Shown here piece by piece: positions 37,491 through 46,537 of a stretch of DNA of 64,000 nt. The first letter of the stretch is position 1, and each line of letters begins with the position of its first letter. The DNA lies in the NCBI GenBank assembly GCA_913056495.1, contig CAJXMO010000007.1:62001-126000 (forward strand), in the 5' to 3' direction. Below the pieces are notes generated by a model that saw nothing but the letters and a program-made list of their open reading frames with translations, was not told the DNA's origin and did not search any database. The stretch comes from an uncultured Alteromonadaceae bacterium (GTDB lineage: Bacteria; Pseudomonadota; Gammaproteobacteria; Enterobacterales; Alteromonadaceae). A program made the translations under genes and the position numbers.

Positions 37491-38186
37491 TTAACTTAAT
37501 TTAGCGTTTTTCCTAGCGATTAAGCTTGGCATATGCTGGAGAGAATGGTGGATTAAATAACAAACTTCCAAACAGTTTTGGCGATGCATTTGAACCACTT
37601 TATGGTCATCAAGTGAAGCCAACTTTTCAGCTGAAATGGTATATAAGCCATCGAAGTTTTGTTGGCTTTGGTCAGCAAAAGTAATATCCAACTGGACTGA
37701 TTCCAGCAAATTATATTGCTGTAATAAATTAATAAAATCTTGAGTTGGCTGCGCGCCATTGTATATCGTTTCCAGCAAACTCAATTTATTTTGTAAAAAC
37801 GCAGTGGTTTCACCCGCCTCATCAAACAAAGCTTCGCCGTCTGTTAAACTGATACTTTCACTTTGCATATCAATCAAAACACTGCCATCTGAATGATCAA
37901 TTAAAAATGGCTGTCGCGAAAATGCCAGAGGGACAGAAGACGATAGCCATTCCCCATTTTGTACAAACAGATTTTCGTTTTCGTCGAATCCAAGTAATGC
38001 AACCAGGACAAACTCACCGGTTTGACTATTTTTAGAGATAAATAAAGGATAATCTGCCACAAGCCGATTTACTTCAGATATTAAAGCCGGCGCAATCCGG
38101 GTATGAAAAAAACCACAATTCTGATCGTTCGTATTGATTTTAATATCTCTATGCTGGTTTTTGCTCAGTAATTGATAATCGCTCAT
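37491..38186 (-). CDS. SapC-like family protein
   Basis: A 231-residue soluble protein without a signal peptide or membrane segment. It matches the SapC-like family (named after a Campylobacter S-layer locus): opening YQLLSKNQHRDIKI, then FFHTRIAPALISEVNRLVADYPLFI, EFVLVALLGFDENENLFV, PLAFSRQPFLID, LFDEAGETTAFLQNKL and FDGLYTISAEKLASL. The molecular function is not established. It starts 2 bases after the halogenase stop, so translation is coupled. The TBDR-halogenase-SapC arrangement recurs in carbohydrate TBDR loci of Alteromonadales, Xanthomonas and Caulobacter relatives, which points to a shared but undefined task. Confidence 0.85.
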   Translation of the reverse strand: MSDYQLLSKNQHRDIKINTNDQNCGFFHTRIAPALISEVNRLVADYPLFISKNSQTGEFVLVALLGFDENENLFVQNGEWLSSSVPLAFSRQPFLIDHSDGSVLIDMQSESISLTDGEALFDEAGETTAFLQNKLSLLETIYNGAQPTQDFINLLQQYNLLESVQLDITFADQSQQNFDGLYTISAEKLASLDDHKVVQMHRQNCLEVCYLIHHSLQHMPSLIARKNAKLS

Positions 38187-38188
38187 GC

Positions 38189-39718
38189 TTAAATCGCCTT
38201 CATGCCATATTCTTTAATTTTCGCCAGTAAACTTCGGTTGTCCGGCAATGAATGTAATGCTTTTTTAATTATTGCTTTGTTTTCATTCATCCGCCGAGCT
38301 GACGCCGTCTTTTGCATAGCACTTAACGACAGACCTGCTTCAGTCATAAACCCCATACCATATAATACATATTGATAACTGGCTGCTGGAAATACTTCTT
38401 CTTTATAGAAAAAGTCATGGGTATATGGGCTTTGATATTGCCAAAGTTGTAATAACTCCTGTAAGGAGTCAGGAATAGTTGCAGGATCTCGGTTATCTAA
38501 CCAAAATTGACTGTCTGTGCGTTTACTCAGCACATAATGTAGCTTTAAAAAATCAACTATACTGTTCCATCTATGGGTATTAAGCTGATTAAACCGCTTC
38601 GCGATAATTGGCATAACCGCTTTATTTTCAGGAAGCTGATCTCGAATATAATTTGCACTCAGTTCAACTAACACTAAAGCCGATGCTTCAAGTGGCTCGA
38701 GGAAACCAGCAGCCATTCCAACTGCTACACAGTTGTTTTTCCAAAATTCTTTACGATGCCCACACGGAATTTTAATGTCTTTAATGTCAGTTTCTTTAAG
38801 CGGTTTCCCCAAATACTTCGAAAAAATGTTTAAGGCCTGTTCATCGCTCATATGACGCGAGGAGTATACATGTCCGGTTCCGCGCCGACTGGTTAAACCG
38901 ATATCCCAAATCCAACCAGCTGCCTGAGCAGTAGATAAGGTATAAGGTAAAATAGGAGAATCTTCTGATTCATACGGGACTTGGGTTGCAATCGCTCGGT
39001 CTATAAACAAGACATCACTTTTATCGACAAATTCAGTTTTTAATGCCTGACCAAGCAACAACGATGACATGCCTGTACAATCAATATATAAATCAGCATG
39101 ATACACCTGTCCGTCATCAGTTTTAACGCCGCTAATGTCACCCTGACCAGACACTAAAACCTCATCTACTGTGCCAATGATATGATTTACATTTAATTTT
39201 TGCTGACAATGAGCCGACAAAAATTCGGTTAATTTACCTGCATCCAGATGATAGGCATAATTTGCAGCCGCCACATATTCAGGCATTAACAGGGTTTTGG
39301 GCGCCAGGTTTTGTTCACAAATAGCCTCCTGAAAACTGACCGAATTTGAAAAAGATTTGCTCGAATTTTCCAGCCAATATGGCGCAAGATTAATATCTAA
39401 AAAGTCTTTTGGTAAAGTCAATGGATGATAATAAAAATCATCTTTTTCACCCGTTACCCACTGACAAAATTTTGCCCCCTGTTTAAATGAAACGTCACAA
39501 CAACGAAAGAATTCTGTTTCTGAAATTCCCATTGCTTGTAAAGTGGTTTTCATTGTTGGCCAGGTACCTTCACCAACACCAATCGTTGGCACTGAGCTGG
39601 ATTCTAACAAATTGATTTTTACATTCTGACCATGCCTTGACGCTATGATCCCGGCAGTCAACCAACCCGCTGAGCCACCGCCCACGATCAAGATTGAATT
39701 AATTTTGTTGTCAGTCAT
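38189..39718 (-). CDS. Flavin-dependent tryptophan-halogenase family protein (SapC-linked type)
   Basis: A 509-residue halogenase-family flavoprotein: GGGSAGWL (residues 13-20), GVGEGTWP (47-54), conserved lysine K79 in SFKQG, and FLEPLEAS. The signature motif reads WIWDIG instead of WxWxIP, and the sequence is clearly a different subgroup from the pair at 13-18 kb. The conserved lysine and glutamate suggest it can still handle hypohalous acid, but the changed motif leaves its activity uncertain. It lies between a TBDR gene and a SapC-like gene, 2 bases from the latter. A hairpin terminator separates it from the TBDR. Confidence 0.88.
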   Translation of the reverse strand: MTDNKINSILIVGGGSAGWLTAGIIASRHGQNVKINLLESSSVPTIGVGEGTWPTMKTTLQAMGISETEFFRCCDVSFKQGAKFCQWVTGEKDDFYYHPLTLPKDFLDINLAPYWLENSSKSFSNSVSFQEAICEQNLAPKTLLMPEYVAAANYAYHLDAGKLTEFLSAHCQQKLNVNHIIGTVDEVLVSGQGDISGVKTDDGQVYHADLYIDCTGMSSLLLGQALKTEFVDKSDVLFIDRAIATQVPYESEDSPILPYTLSTAQAAGWIWDIGLTSRRGTGHVYSSRHMSDEQALNIFSKYLGKPLKETDIKDIKIPCGHRKEFWKNNCVAVGMAAGFLEPLEASALVLVELSANYIRDQLPENKAVMPIIAKRFNQLNTHRWNSIVDFLKLHYVLSKRTDSQFWLDNRDPATIPDSLQELLQLWQYQSPYTHDFFYKEEVFPAASYQYVLYGMGFMTEAGLSLSAMQKTASARRMNENKAIIKKALHSLPDNRSLLAKIKEYGMKAI

Positions 39719-39740
39719 TTTTCACCTATCAAAGCCATAA

Positions 39741-39760
39741 AAGGCCACAAAAGTGGCCTT
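39741..39760 (-). terminator. Terminator/attenuator between TBDR and halogenase
   Basis: AAGGCCAC (39741-39748) pairs with GTGGCCTT (39753-39760); on the minus strand the stem is followed by TTTTAT. It lies between the TBDR stop and the halogenase start and probably lowers downstream expression. Confidence 0.65.
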
Positions 39761-39791
39761 AAAATTAAACCTGATTCAATCAGCTACTTAA

Positions 39792-42503
39792 TTAAAAGCT
39801 ACCTCGGATACCCACTGAATAACGTGCGCCAACATCTGTTGCTTCTACTAACTGATTTGCATAACGACCATGTGAACGATAAGACTCATCAGTAATATTG
39901 ATACCTTCAAGGAATACAGACAGTTCGTCACTCAAGTCGTAGCTGACTGTTAAGTCTAATTGAGCATACGCATCAACTATAGTTGGTTCTGTAGTTGATA
40001 AGGTATTTTGACCGAATCTTTGTAAAAATTCGTCACGCCAATTATAAGCTAAACGAGTTTGAAACCCGTCTTTTTCATAATAACCAACTAAGTTTGCTGA
40101 ATGGCTTAAACCTGTCACCGCAAAGGTTTGACCAACATTATTAGGGTTAAAGTCACTGTCAGTATAAACTAAAGTCACATTGGCAACTGTACCAAAACCG
40201 GTTTCGCCAAACGCATACTGACCTGCAATTTCATAACCATAAACTTGTGCATCTTCACCATTCGCTGGACGACTTACATTAAATATAGCCACTTCATCAG
40301 CAGCATCCGGACCCGTAGGATCTGTGCCGGTTGATGGGTCGGCAACACCGTTAATCTCTTCTTCAAAGACACGGGTAACAATAAAGTTACTCACATTTTT
40401 CACAAAAGCACCGACCGAAACATAGTCGATATCACTAAAATACCATTCAGCTGATAGATCTAGGTTATCCGATACAAATGGACGTAAACCCGGGTTACCT
40501 GCGCCTGCATCTAATAATCCAGGGCGCGTACCACGAATTGAACGAACCGCAGTCATATCGTTTAATGATGGACGGGTAATCGAACGAGATGCAGCAAATC
40601 GCATAATCAGTTCATCTGTTGCTTCATATTTAACCGATAAGCTTGGCAAGATAATGTTATAGTCAGATTCGTCTGTATATTTGGTGAAATCAGACTGAAC
40701 CCTTGTCATATCCTCTTCCGGATCGGTGAAAATGAGTTCCATTAAGGTTTGTTCATTACCGGTTGACGCTATTTTAGTATCTTCATAACGCGCACCCACC
40801 ACTAAAGTTAATGGCTGACCTGCTAATTCAGTGAAGGATGTTAATTCAAGATATGCAGAAGTTGTTTTTTCATTAATTGAATATGAACTGGTTTGATACT
40901 CCGGATAGAAATAATCCAATGGTAGATTATCATCGATATCTTCCAACCAATGGTTACGCGTAACAACAGGATCAAAATTAAACCAGCCTAAGTTCACATC
41001 AGCAAATGCACTCGAGCCACCAAAAGCGTCCATATAGCTTCCAACCGGTTGCCATACGTAGTCTTCATCACGAACGTCTTGTGTACCGTAAACATCCCAT
41101 GCAAAATCATCCCAAGTTTGATCATTGGTTGCATTTTTAATATCTTTAGTTTGGTCGGTAAACATTAAACCCGCTTTAACCGTGGTATTGCCGCCATCGT
41201 CAAAACTATAATCTAAACGAGTTTGATCAATTTGATCTTTACGATTGTCCTGATACATCTCGTTTACCCAGGTACGTAGACCCGCTGCACCATTTTCGGC
41301 CATATCCTGCGTATCAAAAGTAAAGAATGCGAGTTCATCTGATACTTGGAAGCCCCAATTTGTATCAAATTGAACATCTGTCTGATTACTGTTAAATTCA
41401 CCGTCTGGGTTAGATTCAGACGTTGCTGTGCTGTGTTCAAACTCTAATTTAGACGAATCTGTCAGCTTCCACTCTGCACCCAGTGCTGCTGATTTATTAA
41501 GCGTACGTGAAACTTCTTTACCAGCAAAAAAGTCTACTGAACTTGCGCCTTGGTCATAAGCTATCGAAGTACCATTTTCATCAAAAGTGATTGACTGTGC
41601 AGTATTTTGAGAGAACCAGGTTGCAGCTTCTTGTTTGTAACGCTCAACTTCTTCATCTGCATACATTATATCTAATGTGGTGCTAAAATTATCCGTCGGT
41701 TTGTATTGTAAAACAAGATTACCATTGATTCGTGTACGCTCGTCTTCTCGGCGGCTATACATAGATTGTTGTGGAACAAAATAGTTGTCACTCACCAAAC
41801 CTTGTACGTCATCCACACCACTGATATCCGGGTTGGTATTCCAGCGGGTTACTAATAATCTGTCTTCATCTGTTTTACGTTGTTGATAAGCACCGGCAAA
41901 TAAAATACCAAAGTTATCAGTAATTTCACGGCTGATTAAACCTGAAATCTGTGGCGTGATTTCTCCTGCTTTGATATCAGACGACATTTTAGCGCTGGCA
42001 GAAATTTTATTACCTAATGCTAGCGGTCTCGCTGTTGTGATATTAATTAATGCACCTATACCACCTGATTGCATGGCTGCAGAAGAAGTTTTATAAACTT
42101 CAACACCGCTCACCATTTCAGAAGCGATATCACTGAAATCAAATGCCCGACCCTCACCACTATTTGGCATTTGACGGCCGTTTAACGTCACTAGATTAAA
42201 TGAAGGTCCCATACCACGTACGGTAACCTGCTGCCCCTCACCACTACTGCGGTCGATAGATACACCTGTAATTCGTTGTAATGATTCCGCCAGGTTGGTA
42301 TCAGGGAATTTACCTATGTCTTCTGCTGATATTGCGTCGACTACTCCGTTACCATCCTGTTTGACACTCATTGACGATAGCAGACTCCCTCTGATACCGG
42401 ATACTTTGATAACTTCGGTTGACTCACCATTATCAGCTGCTAAAGCAGGCGTAGCCGCCAACGCAGATAAAATTGAAACTGATACTAAAGTTTGTTTAAA
42501 CAT
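39792..42503 (-). CDS. TonB-dependent receptor of the arabinoxylan region
   Basis: A 903-residue receptor of the carbohydrate group. The signal peptide ends at TPALAAD, then TonB-box-like EVIKVSGIRGS, plug (GNGVVDAISAEDIGKFPDTNLAESLQRITGVSID, QVTVRGMGPSFNLVTLNGRQMP, GVEVYKTSSAAMQSGGIGALINI), and a barrel ending in ARYSVGIRGSF. The start at 42503 (MFKQTLVS) has a strong GAGGGG site; the frame extends 15 codons further but without a ribosome site. It lies between arabinofuranosidase genes upstream and halogenase/SapC downstream on the same strand, so arabinoxylan oligosaccharides are the likely cargo. An inverted repeat 69 bases upstream matches the recurring motif. Confidence 0.93.
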   Translation of the reverse strand: MFKQTLVSVSILSALAATPALAADNGESTEVIKVSGIRGSLLSSMSVKQDGNGVVDAISAEDIGKFPDTNLAESLQRITGVSIDRSSGEGQQVTVRGMGPSFNLVTLNGRQMPNSGEGRAFDFSDIASEMVSGVEVYKTSSAAMQSGGIGALINITTARPLALGNKISASAKMSSDIKAGEITPQISGLISREITDNFGILFAGAYQQRKTDEDRLLVTRWNTNPDISGVDDVQGLVSDNYFVPQQSMYSRREDERTRINGNLVLQYKPTDNFSTTLDIMYADEEVERYKQEAATWFSQNTAQSITFDENGTSIAYDQGASSVDFFAGKEVSRTLNKSAALGAEWKLTDSSKLEFEHSTATSESNPDGEFNSNQTDVQFDTNWGFQVSDELAFFTFDTQDMAENGAAGLRTWVNEMYQDNRKDQIDQTRLDYSFDDGGNTTVKAGLMFTDQTKDIKNATNDQTWDDFAWDVYGTQDVRDEDYVWQPVGSYMDAFGGSSAFADVNLGWFNFDPVVTRNHWLEDIDDNLPLDYFYPEYQTSSYSINEKTTSAYLELTSFTELAGQPLTLVVGARYEDTKIASTGNEQTLMELIFTDPEEDMTRVQSDFTKYTDESDYNIILPSLSVKYEATDELIMRFAASRSITRPSLNDMTAVRSIRGTRPGLLDAGAGNPGLRPFVSDNLDLSAEWYFSDIDYVSVGAFVKNVSNFIVTRVFEEEINGVADPSTGTDPTGPDAADEVAIFNVSRPANGEDAQVYGYEIAGQYAFGETGFGTVANVTLVYTDSDFNPNNVGQTFAVTGLSHSANLVGYYEKDGFQTRLAYNWRDEFLQRFGQNTLSTTEPTIVDAYAQLDLTVSYDLSDELSVFLEGINITDESYRSHGRYANQLVEATDVGARYSVGIRGSF

Positions 42504-42571
42504 AACCCCTCTCACGGATATAAATGTTGACTGTTTGCCAGATATCATTATTGAATAGCCATTAATATTAT

Positions 42572-42588
42572 ATTGTCATATTGACTAT
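42572..42588. promoter_or_regulatory. Candidate operator upstream of the arabinoxylan TBDR
   Basis: On the minus strand, ATAGT and ACAAT arms around CATATTG's complement CAATATG, keeping the 7-base spacing. The spacer CAATATG is shared with the site at 46485. Confidence 0.45.
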
Positions 42589-42968
42589 TTTTAGTTTATA
42601 CCATAAGAAACGATTTCTAGCAATAAAACACACAACCAAATTAAACATATCGTTTACATTAAAATATAAACAACATACACAACACTATGTTTTTATTATA
42701 GATTAATTGTATTTTGTTATTTTTGAATATTTAAATTTATAACAAAAAAAGTTATTTTAATAATACAAAGCAAATAACAAATATATTGTTTTATAGACTT
42801 TAAGGCGTCGCTTAAGTTTGGTTTATTGTGTAACAAATTGGTGCCGAATAATTATGCTGCCTGTAAAAATTGTTATAAATTAATTTGAAATTATTTTATT
42901 CACTATTTAGGCATTTGAATTAAGCGAAATATCACTTTCCAGCGATATGTTTTGAAATAATAGAAGTG

Positions 42969-43000
42969 GCAGTTGGAACGAAATAACGCTTTCCAACTGC
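42969..43000 (-). terminator. Hairpin downstream of GH62
   Basis: GCAGTTGGAA (42969-42978) and TTCCAACTGC (42991-43000) are perfect 10-base arms, 16 bases after the GH62 stop. The U-tract on the minus strand is poor. Confidence 0.45.
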
Positions 43001-43015
43001 AAAAAGATCAAAAGA

Positions 43016-44131
43016 CTAGTTTTTTAAAGTTAAAATTCCAAGCTTATAGGGTTCACCACCATAAGTTCCATCCAATGATTCGCCGGAATCTCCCTGAAAA
43101 ACAAACTGTAGGTTACAGGGATCAATAGTCAGGTATTCGTTATAGCCTGAACGTATCATTTCACCATGGCTGATACCGTCTGCCCATTTGTTATTACCCC
43201 AATCTACATTAGCGTTGCCAGCAAAAGGATTCGCTTCTGTATCAGCCAGAGGCTCCCATGGTCCATCTAAACTGGTTGAGGTCCACGAGCGGAAATACCT
43301 CGGACCATAACCCGGGGTGCGATAGGCTTCAACGAGCAATAAATACTTGTCGGTGCCATCCACTTTGTAAATATTTGCAGCTTCAAATAAAAAGCTATTA
43401 CCGTTACCTCTGTGGTCCTCCATAACGATTTCATAACCGTCAAAGTACGGGAAATTTTCACGTGATGTTTTTGATTTGTATAACACCCCGTCATCACGTG
43501 AGAAAAATAGATGACAATCGGTATCATCACAAATAACCCAATAATCTAATTCCGGCTTGCCCTGCTCAATCGGTGGACCGTTACGTAAAAAGTCTTTGCG
43601 TTTACTCCAGCTGTTAACGTCACTAATATCTGTCGTGGTAGAAAATCCGCGGCTCCATTGAGTGAAGTTATACCACTTTCCATGAGGTTCATAATAAAAT
43701 ATTTGTGGAGCAACCGTGTTACCAACCGTTGTACCATGCATCGGGTATTGTGCGCTGCTATCTGCATCAGCCCAGTCTGAAAAGTTTAAATAAACGGACT
43801 TCCAGCTACCATCATTAATAGTCGCCCAAACATGATATTTATCATCAAAATATACAACTGACGGGTCTTTTATTCCATATGCACCATTGTTAGGCGAAAT
43901 CAGAGGCTGTGAAGCTTGCCAACTGAACTGAGTAGGTAAATCACAACTATCTTGCTGCTTAGCTGGATTTTCACCTTTGCTATCTTGCTGCTGATCCTGA
44001 CTATTGTCCTTTTGATTAACAACTACATTGTCCTGGTTTTTAGTGCCGCTTGATATGCAGCCAGCTAATACCAGTGTGCCCGTTATTGCGGCAATCGATA
44101 TTGCCAGTTGAGAGAGCCTTTTACTTTTCAT
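43016..44131 (-). CDS. GH62 alpha-L-arabinofuranosidase, lipoprotein
   Basis: A 371-residue enzyme removing arabinose side chains from arabinoxylan. The start at 44131 follows GGAGGAAAC closely and gives a signal peptide with lipobox LAGC (Cys25) and a Q/N/D-rich linker (about 28-55). GH62 marks are GIKDPSVVYFDDKYHVWAT, NFSDWADA, KPELDYWVICDDTDCHLFFS, LLVEAYRTPGYGPRYFRSWTS and KWADGISHGEMIRSG. Its first 11 bases overlap the end of the GH43 gene, so translation is coupled. GH62 is commonest in fungi and actinomycetes and is rather unusual in gammaproteobacteria. Confidence 0.93.
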   Translation of the reverse strand: MKSKRLSQLAISIAAITGTLVLAGCISSGTKNQDNVVVNQKDNSQDQQQDSKGENPAKQQDSCDLPTQFSWQASQPLISPNNGAYGIKDPSVVYFDDKYHVWATINDGSWKSVYLNFSDWADADSSAQYPMHGTTVGNTVAPQIFYYEPHGKWYNFTQWSRGFSTTTDISDVNSWSKRKDFLRNGPPIEQGKPELDYWVICDDTDCHLFFSRDDGVLYKSKTSRENFPYFDGYEIVMEDHRGNGNSFLFEAANIYKVDGTDKYLLLVEAYRTPGYGPRYFRSWTSTSLDGPWEPLADTEANPFAGNANVDWGNNKWADGISHGEMIRSGYNEYLTIDPCNLQFVFQGDSGESLDGTYGGEPYKLGILTLKN

Positions 44132-45704
44132 TGTTTCCTCCAGTTTTGAATTCTGCTGAATCTTTGAGCTCAAAAAAGTCTATATCTACATATCCGTTTT
44201 TATCTTGGGTTGCATAGTTAAACAGCGCAAAACGATATCCCATAAAATGGGTCAGTTTATATTTCATTTGCAACTTATTACCTATTTTCTGCCAGTGTTC
44301 ACCATCCAAACTATAATAGAATTGAGCAAGGTCTAGCTGCTTTTTAAAATCAGCATCTACACGTAACCAAACGTTGGTTTGATTAAGCGTGGCTCGTTCA
44401 ATAACCTGATGATCACCATTTTGGTTATTAATCATCAGCACACTGAATTGACCATTTTCTTTTGTAATACCTACCATTCCATAATCATCCTGCAAAGCAG
44501 CGAGTCCGGCATAGTCACCGTTTTTCATTTCGTTAAATTCCAGTTTAATTATTGCGCTGCTTTGAGGACCAAACATTCTTTGTGTCAGCGTATTTGGCGC
44601 TTCAAAAATATTATTAACAACCTTCTGAGTAGTTAACCGTAAATACCCGGAGCGTTTCTGTAAGGACCATCCGGAGTCAATCGGGTTATGGTTCCATTGC
44701 CAAACGATATCTAATTCGGGTTTATTAAAACTATCATCCCGAATTAAGCCCCGCACATTCGCTTTCTTATAAGGCAACGACAGAGTTTTACTTCTGTTAC
44801 TGACCTCAGGCCACCCATCACGCCAGTCTACAGGTACTAAATAGGGAATACGGCCAACCGCACCGCTGTCTTTGAAAGCATATAAATACCAGTCACCATC
44901 GGGACTACTGATATATTCGCCTTGCGCTATACCCTGGTTCTGAAAAACGACTTTTCCTTCATATGGGCCTGCAATTGAACGTGAACGATGAATGATCTGA
45001 GTTCTGGGTTTACCCCTCGGCCAGCAAATATTAGAAATATAATACCAACCGTTTATCTTTTGAATCTGAGTGCCTTCAGCTTTTAAAATAAAGTCATCAC
45101 CTGCTACGGTGGCTGCATCTTCTATGATGGTTTGCGAAAGCCCACCGCTTTTCGTACCGAATAAATCAGGATTTAACTCTATAATTTTTATATCGTCATG
45201 TCCGTAAACTAAATAGCTACGTCCATCGTCATCAAAAAACAAAGACGCATCATGATATAAAGTATCTAAAGTGATTTGCTGCCATGGACCATTTTCTATA
45301 TCCGTCGTTACCCAGATATAAGTTTTGTTTGTTGTATAGGAAAATGAGGTAACGTAAAAAACGCCATTTTTGTGTCGAATACTACTCGCCCAAGTTCCTT
45401 TGCTGTATGCATTTTTACCAACCAGGTTAAGTGCATCACTATTAGCATCCAGCGCCTGATGAGCATAGTTAATGACTTTCCAGTGTAATAAGTCGTCCGA
45501 TTTCATAATAGGCACACCAGGATTTAAATGCATGGTGGTGCTACTCATATAATAAGTTTTGCCAACCCGGATAATGGACATATCAGGCACATCAGCCCAG
45601 ATATTTGGTTTAAATTCTTTGGCTATGCTTGCATAAGAAACGCAAAAAATATTCAAGCTAACAAAAAGACTGAATAGCCTGCTAAAAAATAGAAAATGGT
45701 TCAT
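44121..45704 (-). CDS. GH43 arabinofuranosidase/xylosidase with C-terminal beta-sandwich
   Basis: A 527-residue exported enzyme. The five-bladed propeller has the catalytic acids in NIWADVPDMSIIRVG (base), YHDASLFFDDDGRSYLVYG (pKa modulator) and KAEGTQIQKINGWYYI (acid). A C-terminal GH43_C2-type beta-sandwich spans about 330-520 (WQWNHNPIDSGWSLQKRSGYLRL, FYYSLDGEHWQKIG). It resembles subfamily 12, which contains arabinofuranosidases, but beta-xylosidase is also possible. Its terminal codons carry the ribosome site of the GH62 gene. Confidence 0.9.
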   Translation of the reverse strand: MNHFLFFSRLFSLFVSLNIFCVSYASIAKEFKPNIWADVPDMSIIRVGKTYYMSSTTMHLNPGVPIMKSDDLLHWKVINYAHQALDANSDALNLVGKNAYSKGTWASSIRHKNGVFYVTSFSYTTNKTYIWVTTDIENGPWQQITLDTLYHDASLFFDDDGRSYLVYGHDDIKIIELNPDLFGTKSGGLSQTIIEDAATVAGDDFILKAEGTQIQKINGWYYISNICWPRGKPRTQIIHRSRSIAGPYEGKVVFQNQGIAQGEYISSPDGDWYLYAFKDSGAVGRIPYLVPVDWRDGWPEVSNRSKTLSLPYKKANVRGLIRDDSFNKPELDIVWQWNHNPIDSGWSLQKRSGYLRLTTQKVVNNIFEAPNTLTQRMFGPQSSAIIKLEFNEMKNGDYAGLAALQDDYGMVGITKENGQFSVLMINNQNGDHQVIERATLNQTNVWLRVDADFKKQLDLAQFYYSLDGEHWQKIGNKLQMKYKLTHFMGYRFALFNYATQDKNGYVDIDFFELKDSAEFKTGGNNEK

Positions 45705-45791
45705 AAAATAAATTTAAGTAATATTTAATAGTTGCAGGTCATTTTTAAGAGGTAAATTGTTGACCTGCCTGTATTTATTGAATTGAATGAT

Positions 45792-46430
45792 TTATTCGGT
45801 GTCTTCAGGCTCAGCAGCGCAACCCTGGGAACCTTTTTTCATAGGCGCTATGCGAACTTCTGCCAGATGAATTTCTAACGAGCCGGCAGTTGCCAGTGAA
45901 AGAGGCCAGTCAATATTGCTTAAATCAACGCCTTGCATCGCTAAACAATTCAGTGGTACCGGTAGTACAAACCATTTCTTACGTGGCGCTTTTTTTAAAC
46001 TATCGGATATATCAACCTGACCACTACAATCTTTACCACAATTAACTTTAAAAAAAACTTTCTTCGGTACTTTGCGTGATATAACTTTAAGTGCAATTGC
46101 ATATTCAGCCGCATTTTCATATTTGGAAAGATCAACTGGACTGCCAACAATAGATGCATTAATTTCGCCTTTCCCTTTACGCCACTTTAACTTCATTGCT
46201 GAGGGGATTTCTGCATCGTCTGCCTTTTCAATTTTCAAAGCACCACCAGCACTTTGACCACCGCTATCTTCAATTGGCATCCACCAATTACCATCCCCAC
46301 GGATAACCCACCCCCAGTACCCCGGAGTTTCTCCATTCAAAAAATAAAAGAAGTCCGTATTAACTTTATCCTGTGCAATTGCCGGAAATCCCAACGCCAT
46401 ACAAAACAGTATTGATAAATATTTTTTCAT
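45792..46430 (-). CDS. Stand-alone exported ExoP_C-like carbohydrate-binding domain protein
   Basis: A 212-residue exported protein (signal peptide 1-19, cleavage at AIAQD) with no catalytic domain. Its fold signature matches the C-terminal domain of the GH3 protein in this same window: a hydrophobic strand (YAIALKVISRKVPKKVFFKVNC), a Cys pair, VDISDSLKKAPRKKWFVLPVPLNC and LSLATAGSLEIHLAEVRIAP. The latter parallels LPLGKWQTLTFDISC and MALAIANVRL in GH3. This is the galactose-binding-like ExoP_C domain, usually found only attached to GH3 enzymes. Here it probably binds substrate or product. It precedes GH43 and GH62 on the same strand and has a candidate operator 55 bases upstream. Confidence 0.7.
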   Translation of the reverse strand: MKKYLSILFCMALGFPAIAQDKVNTDFFYFLNGETPGYWGWVIRGDGNWWMPIEDSGGQSAGGALKIEKADDAEIPSAMKLKWRKGKGEINASIVGSPVDLSKYENAAEYAIALKVISRKVPKKVFFKVNCGKDCSGQVDISDSLKKAPRKKWFVLPVPLNCLAMQGVDLSNIDWPLSLATAGSLEIHLAEVRIAPMKKGSQGCAAEPEDTE

Positions 46431-46484
46431 TTTTACCCCCTTTTAATTAACAAAGTATTTACTGATTTTAACCTCTCAATTAAT

Positions 46485-46501
46485 ATAGTCAATATGAATA
46501 T
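46485..46501. promoter_or_regulatory. Candidate operator upstream of the ExoP_C-GH43-GH62 genes
   Basis: ATAGT and AATAT arms around CAATATG, again with 7-base spacing. It lies 55 bases before the start of the downstream gene. Confidence 0.45.
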
Positions 46502-46537
46502 TTATATTTTTGTATGATAAAACAGTTTTATTAACAT

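Larger units (their letters stand above)
42504..43015. other. AT-rich TBDR promoter region without a gene
   Basis: About 510 bases with no credible coding frame on either strand. It holds the candidate operator at 42572-42588 and very AT-rich tracts (42600-42780). A palindromic segment lies at about 42930-42949 (ATATC and GATAT arms), and a hairpin at 42969-43000 lies just after the GH62 stop. Confidence 0.6.
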
